Origin: DASQPA01 sp963756455 | GTDB taxonomy: Bacteria > Acidobacteriota > Thermoanaerobaculia > Multivoradales > UBA5704 | DNA: 64,000 bases | Assembly: GCA_963756455.1 (NCBI GenBank) | Contig: CAVWNC010000004.1 | Coordinates: 2,046,001-2,110,000, forward strand | Reading direction: 5' to 3' | Part shown: positions 60,871-64,000 of the stretch, in pieces | Layout: every line of letters starts with the position of its first letter | Numbering within the stretch: the stretch's first letter is position 1 | Made by a program: the position numbers and the translations under genes | The notes under the pieces: model-generated | What the model was told of the DNA's origin: nothing | Seen by the model: only the letters and a program-made list of their open reading frames with translations | The model's database searches: none

Positions 60871-61030
60871 GGAAAAGCTAGTGGTACCGACTGAACTTGA
60901 GGTGGAGCCTCTCTCCGAGAGCGATCTAGAGACCGTCTCCGGAGGTCTCGCCGACGGCAGTAACGTGAAGGATGGCTGCTGCACTTACACCTCGAACACG
61001 AAGGACGGCTGTTGCGGTACGGAAACCTAG
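60863..61030 (+). CDS. RiPP precursor with KDGCC repeats (family A, member 2)
   Basis: 55 residues; AAGGAG 6 bases before ATG 60863. Leader MAEEKLVVPTELEVEPLSES then DLETVSGG; core LADGSNVKDGCC, TYTSNT, KDGCC, GTET. The core has four Cys in two KDGCC repeats and six Ser/Thr, enough for up to four thioether or disulfide bridges. The leader matches that of the 56104 precursor over the last ~16 residues. It overlaps the LanB gene and is followed by a strong hairpin. Most likely substrate of the LanB, SpaB_C and LanC proteins here. Confidence 0.88.
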   Translation: MAEEKLVVPTELEVEPLSESDLETVSGGLADGSNVKDGCCTYTSNTKDGCCGTET

Positions 61031-61036
61031 CTCCTT

Positions 61037-61076
61037 CTGAGGGGGTCCGGCCGACAGCATGGCCGGACCCCCTCAG
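61037..61076 (+). terminator. Perfect 16-bp hairpin after the precursor
   Basis: CTGAGGGGGTCCGGCC pairs fully with GGCCGGACCCCCTCAG around GACAGCAT, beginning 6 bases after the precursor stop and followed by TCTATACT. Its place suggests partial termination, giving more precursor than downstream oxygenase message, and 3' protection. Confidence 0.75.
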
Positions 61077-61114
61077 TCTATACTCGGACCGACGCTGTAC
61101 AAGGAGATCTCCCG

Positions 61115-62314
61115 ATGGATAACTCAGCCTTTGCCCAACTGATCGCTCCTGTTGCACCAGAACAGTTCTGGGCCGAGCATTGGGAGAGTCGATACCTTCA
61201 TGTTCCCGGCCCCTCCAACCGGTTTGCGCAATACTTCTCCCTGGGGGATATCGACCGCTGGTTGCAGACCGCCTTTACGGAGCCTCGCAATTCGGTGGTG
61301 CTGACAGCGCCTGAAGGAGCCGAGCAGGGACGTGATCAGTACCGTCCGCAGGAGCTTCGGGTAGAAGAGGCTTACCAGGCCTTTCTGAATGGACGCTCGA
61401 TGGTGCTCAACCACATGGAGCGTTTCTGGCCACCGCTGAAGCAACTGGCAGTCAGCCTTGGCAGCGCTTTGTCGGCTGACATCGGCATCAACATCTATTT
61501 GACTCCCGCCGGTAGACAGACCTTTCCGCCCCACGTCGACGACCATGACGTCCTAGTACTTCAAGTCCAAGGGCGCAAGGAGTGGCATTTACGTGAGCAA
61601 CATTACATTCCAATTGAACCCTCTACTCTTATCTATCGTTCAGAGCTACCATATAGCCGGTCCGACAAGGGAGCAATCGTCGAGACACCGGAGCTGGCGG
61701 TCATCGAACTCAGCCCAGGTGATGTGCTCTATATCCCGCGCGGAATGCCGCACTTTGCCGTTTCCCGCAACGAAACATCGCTTCACCTCACTTTGAGTAT
61801 AACGCCGATGTACTGGACTGATTTTATGAAAGCCGCCGTCGAACAGGCTCAGCTAGACCTGCCCGCCCTCCGCAGGTCTCTACCGCATGGCTTCACGCAT
61901 GCTGAGTCCGTGCGTGGCGAGATGGGAAAAATGTTTCGCGAGAATCTTGTTGCCTTCCTCGATAAGGTTTCATTTGAGGAGACACTGCAGATCGCTCTCC
62001 GGCATCGTCTCAACCGGCAGGCCTTCCCGCTTGACGGTCACTTCGCCCAACTCGATCGTCTGCCCGAGTTATCGCAGGAATCCTCGATTGCAATTCGAGA
62101 TGGGCTTTTACTGGATGTCAATCAAGTAAACGGTCACTGCCAGATTCGCTTTGGGTCGAAGCACATTAATACGCCACTCAGAGCGAAGAAGGCTCTTGAA
62201 TTTATGAGAGACAACAATCGCTTCACAGTCAACGAGCTTCCCGCCTTGGATCCGCAGAGCAGGTTGGTGATCGTGCGCAAGCTCGTTAAGGAGGGCTTAC
62301 TCCACTTCGCTTGA
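61115..62314 (+). CDS. JmjC/cupin-type Fe(II)/2OG oxygenase
   Basis: 399 residues, ATG behind AAGGAGATCTCCCG. It has the NO66/RoxA-like layout: an N-terminal FWAEHWESRYLHVPGP lead-in, iron ligands His140 and Asp142 (PPHVDDHDVLVLQVQGRKEW) and His213 (GMPHFAVS), a helical dimerisation part and a C-terminal winged-helix segment (FTVNELPALDPQSRLVIVRKLVKEGLL). Family members hydroxylate Arg or His of ribosomal proteins; in this setting the precursor core (Asp, Asn, Lys) is the likely target. It is downstream of the precursor on the same strand. Confidence 0.88.
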   Translation: MDNSAFAQLIAPVAPEQFWAEHWESRYLHVPGPSNRFAQYFSLGDIDRWLQTAFTEPRNSVVLTAPEGAEQGRDQYRPQELRVEEAYQAFLNGRSMVLNHMERFWPPLKQLAVSLGSALSADIGINIYLTPAGRQTFPPHVDDHDVLVLQVQGRKEWHLREQHYIPIEPSTLIYRSELPYSRSDKGAIVETPELAVIELSPGDVLYIPRGMPHFAVSRNETSLHLTLSITPMYWTDFMKAAVEQAQLDLPALRRSLPHGFTHAESVRGEMGKMFRENLVAFLDKVSFEETLQIALRHRLNRQAFPLDGHFAQLDRLPELSQESSIAIRDGLLLDVNQVNGHCQIRFGSKHINTPLRAKKALEFMRDNNRFTVNELPALDPQSRLVIVRKLVKEGLLHFA

Positions 62315-62327
62315 TCAGGCGGCGGGA

Positions 62328-63572
62328 TCATTCTGATGCCAGGACCGAGGGCAGTCTGGCTGGGAAGCTTAGGCGCAGCAAAACATAACCGATGCCAGCA
62401 GCACCGCTGAAAAAACCGGGATCCCAGTATCCTTTCATTTTGAGCTTAGAGCCGAAGCAGAACTTTAGGTTACTGGTTCTCTCCAGCACTTTGGTGGCCA
62501 ACTGCCATGCCGCATTTCGGAGTTCTGCAGCATGCCGTTCCTGGAATGCCGAGATGAGAACGTCAGCAATTCCAAGATTGCCGCAGCAAATCTGGTCGAC
62601 ATCCACCAAAGTAGCCCTTACTATCTGCTGCAATCCAATCTCAAGATCCTGACGCAGAACCGGATGATCGAGAATGCCCCTCGCCTTGAGACGTGCCAAA
62701 GTGATACCGGCCAGACCAACGCAGCCACCTGGCTCGAATCGCAGTTCGTCGCTCCACCGACGATCGTGCCAGTTCTGGTGCTCAGGTACGTAGAGCTTGT
62801 TTTCGACCTCCAGGGCGTCCAAGGCTGCATTCAGGAATGAGCGTTCCTCTGTGATCTGATGCAGACGCAATAGAGCGAGCGAAATACCCGCGAGCCCATG
62901 GGAGAACCCAGCCAGAGGAGGACGCCCTGCCAAGGTGATCCAGGAAGCCGGCCCGCCCTGGTATGGACAACGGGAGGCCAGCAAATGCTTACCACATGCG
63001 AGGGCAGCCGCCAGCAGAGCATCGCGATCCTCGGCAGTGGCCACCAGGCTTTTTTCGAATATGGTCGTCAGGACTAGGATTGCACCCGCGGCGCCATAGA
63101 GCACATCGTATGATCTGTCCTGTGCGATCTGCTCTTCGGTGAGCAGAGTGACGAGGTTGATGGCCTCACGCTCGATCTGGACATCATCCAGGAACGTAGA
63201 GATCCTAAACAGACTGTACAACATCGAGCCAATGCCGATCCTCCCACCAATCGGCATTGGAAGCTTGCTGGCCCCAGGGGGGGAGTCTAATAGTCGCTGG
63301 AGCAGTTGCCGAGGCTGAGTCAGGATAAGGTGGCATCGTTCCTTTGCCTCTGGATCCACCCCTACCGCTGAGAGCGCAGCATAGAAGAGAGCAATACCAA
63401 GAGTGCCGTCGTAGAGGTTTACTTTGAGGGTCTTGATGTGATCCGGGGTAGAACCTGCATCGAGCCATGTGACGCCACCCCCACGCATGGCGGTTCGCCG
63501 CCTCCAGATCTCGTTTGCAATTTTTGCGGCGGTCGATAAGATCTGTGATTCCGCAACGCCTATTTGACTCAC
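62328..63572 (-). CDS. LanC-like lanthionine cyclase with CCG zinc motif
   Basis: 414 residues. LNLYDG-type start (LKVNLYDGTLGIALFYAAL), YGAAGAILVL, FSHGLAGISLALLRL (acid/base His), GGCVGLAGI with Cys284, QICCGNLGIADVL with Cys329 and Cys330, and FFSGAAGIGYVLLRL. The usual Cys-His-Gly is Cys-Cys-Gly, giving three Cys zinc ligands as in the ProcM-type CCG group of cyclases. It adds Cys thiols to dehydroamino acids. It starts inside the stop of the SpaB_C gene (ATGA) and converges with the oxygenase gene. Confidence 0.88.
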   Translation of the reverse strand: MSQIGVAESQILSTAAKIANEIWRRRTAMRGGGVTWLDAGSTPDHIKTLKVNLYDGTLGIALFYAALSAVGVDPEAKERCHLILTQPRQLLQRLLDSPPGASKLPMPIGGRIGIGSMLYSLFRISTFLDDVQIEREAINLVTLLTEEQIAQDRSYDVLYGAAGAILVLTTIFEKSLVATAEDRDALLAAALACGKHLLASRCPYQGGPASWITLAGRPPLAGFSHGLAGISLALLRLHQITEERSFLNAALDALEVENKLYVPEHQNWHDRRWSDELRFEPGGCVGLAGITLARLKARGILDHPVLRQDLEIGLQQIVRATLVDVDQICCGNLGIADVLISAFQERHAAELRNAAWQLATKVLERTSNLKFCFGSKLKMKGYWDPGFFSGAAGIGYVLLRLSFPARLPSVLASE

Positions 63573-64000
63573 TCTTGCGCTCCTTCAGTAAAATTTCGGA
63601 TGCCGCAATTCGCCAATTGAGCTATTGTCACCCGGGCATCGAAGCGAGCTATTTCCGTCAGCGCACGAGCTATCTCTCCGCTCGCGAAATCCGAAGCCAT
63701 GGAGAGCATGCGACAAAGGTAGACTTCCTCGGGATTCATCAATCCCAAACGGGTGGAGGTCATGTGGATGTGACTACCTTTTATCATATATCGCACCTTG
63801 TCGCGCACCTTCTGGGAATCTAGCTTCGCGGCAAGGAGTTGGGCCGCGCCTCCGTGAAGAGACGGGAGGTCGAGCGTGGATAAATCGGCGAAGGATCTCA
63901 TCTTCGCCCGCTGGCACTGGTGCTCGACCATGGCGACCAGCGAGTCCCGCTGACGCTCAAAGACCTGCTCTGCCTTCTTGACCACACCCGGCATTTCTGC
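63569..64000 (-). CDS. SpaB_C-type protein, C-terminal part (runs off the right edge)
   Basis: The frame is open from the right edge to the stop at 63569, so the N-terminus is outside. KVRYMIKGSHIHMTSTRLGLMNPEEVYLCRMLSMA is the conserved end of the LanB elimination domain, with the invariant-looking H-M-T-x-x-R-L-G and the following PEE helix. Likely the elimination partner of the split LanB at 58033. Four-base overlap with the LanC gene. Confidence 0.82.
   Translation of the reverse strand, partial: AEMPGVVKKAEQVFERQRDSLVAMVEHQCQRAKMRSFADLSTLDLPSLHGGAAQLLAAKLDSQKVRDKVRYMIKGSHIHMTSTRLGLMNPEEVYLCRMLSMASDFASGEIARALTEIARFDARVTIAQLANCGIRNFTEGAQE

Overview
The window is high-GC, densely coded bacterial DNA. 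The gene mix is a kumamolisin-type S53 protease, an M13 peptidase, a DUF3142 protein, an acyl-CoA mutase, a BNR/Ycf48-like exported protein, NHLM-type RiPP export and many two-gene toxin-antitoxin modules. This suits an Acidobacteriota-like soil or environmental organism. That placement is inference from gene content; no rRNA or tRNA gene is present. The stretch from about 57.4 kb to the right edge is visibly richer in A+T and looks acquired.

Layout. 1-12.5 kb is mostly single genes: a truncated Fe(II)/2OG dioxygenase fusion, a Bcp peroxiredoxin, a glycosyltransferase converging with a sulfotransferase-glycosyltransferase fusion, a 50-residue basic protein, an S53 protease, a cupredoxin and a patatin. 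12.5-13.6 kb is a Phd-zeta toxin-antitoxin pair. 13.7-18.7 kb is a 64-bp tandem repeat array split by a 4.67-kb transposon. The transposon has matching terminal inverted repeats, a perfect 8-bp target duplication, an IS1-like transposase and seven cargo genes. 18.9-27.2 kb holds a small conserved protein, a decayed HepT toxin, an ArsR/P450 divergent pair, an M13 lipoprotein peptidase, a DUF3142 protein and a lipoprotein.

The most interesting region is 28.1-33.3 kb. On the minus strand, in order, are a 62-residue peptide gene, a polyprenyl-synthase-like gene with two DDxxD motifs (interrupted by a one-base slip in a G run), a second peptide gene of 63 residues, and a large hybrid histidine kinase with an extracytoplasmic PDZ-like segment and many membrane spans. 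The two peptides are paralogues ending in a G-x-W-x-x-W-S core. This is the logic of the Bacillus ComQ-ComX-ComP prenyl-tryptophan pheromone system, in an apparently non-Firmicute genome. A REC-EAL protein (also frameshifted) lies just upstream and could be an output.

34.9-41.9 kb holds DinB, acyl-CoA mutase, a BNR protein with a promoter that predicts a leaderless message, a VapBC-like pair, a 21-bp repeat array and a SurA/PpiC-type lipoprotein. 42-64 kb is a RiPP locus: an HExxH protein, TolC, NHLM HlyD, two NHLM ABC transporters (one with a C39 protease), a cyclase/ATPase/TPR regulator, three double-glycine precursor peptides (one Nif11-type, two of a shared leader family), two stand-alone SpaB_C-type proteins, a split LanB dehydratase, a JmjC oxygenase and a LanC-like cyclase with a CCG zinc motif. 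Together these would dehydrate, cyclise, hydroxylate, cleave at GG and export at least one class I lanthipeptide-like product.
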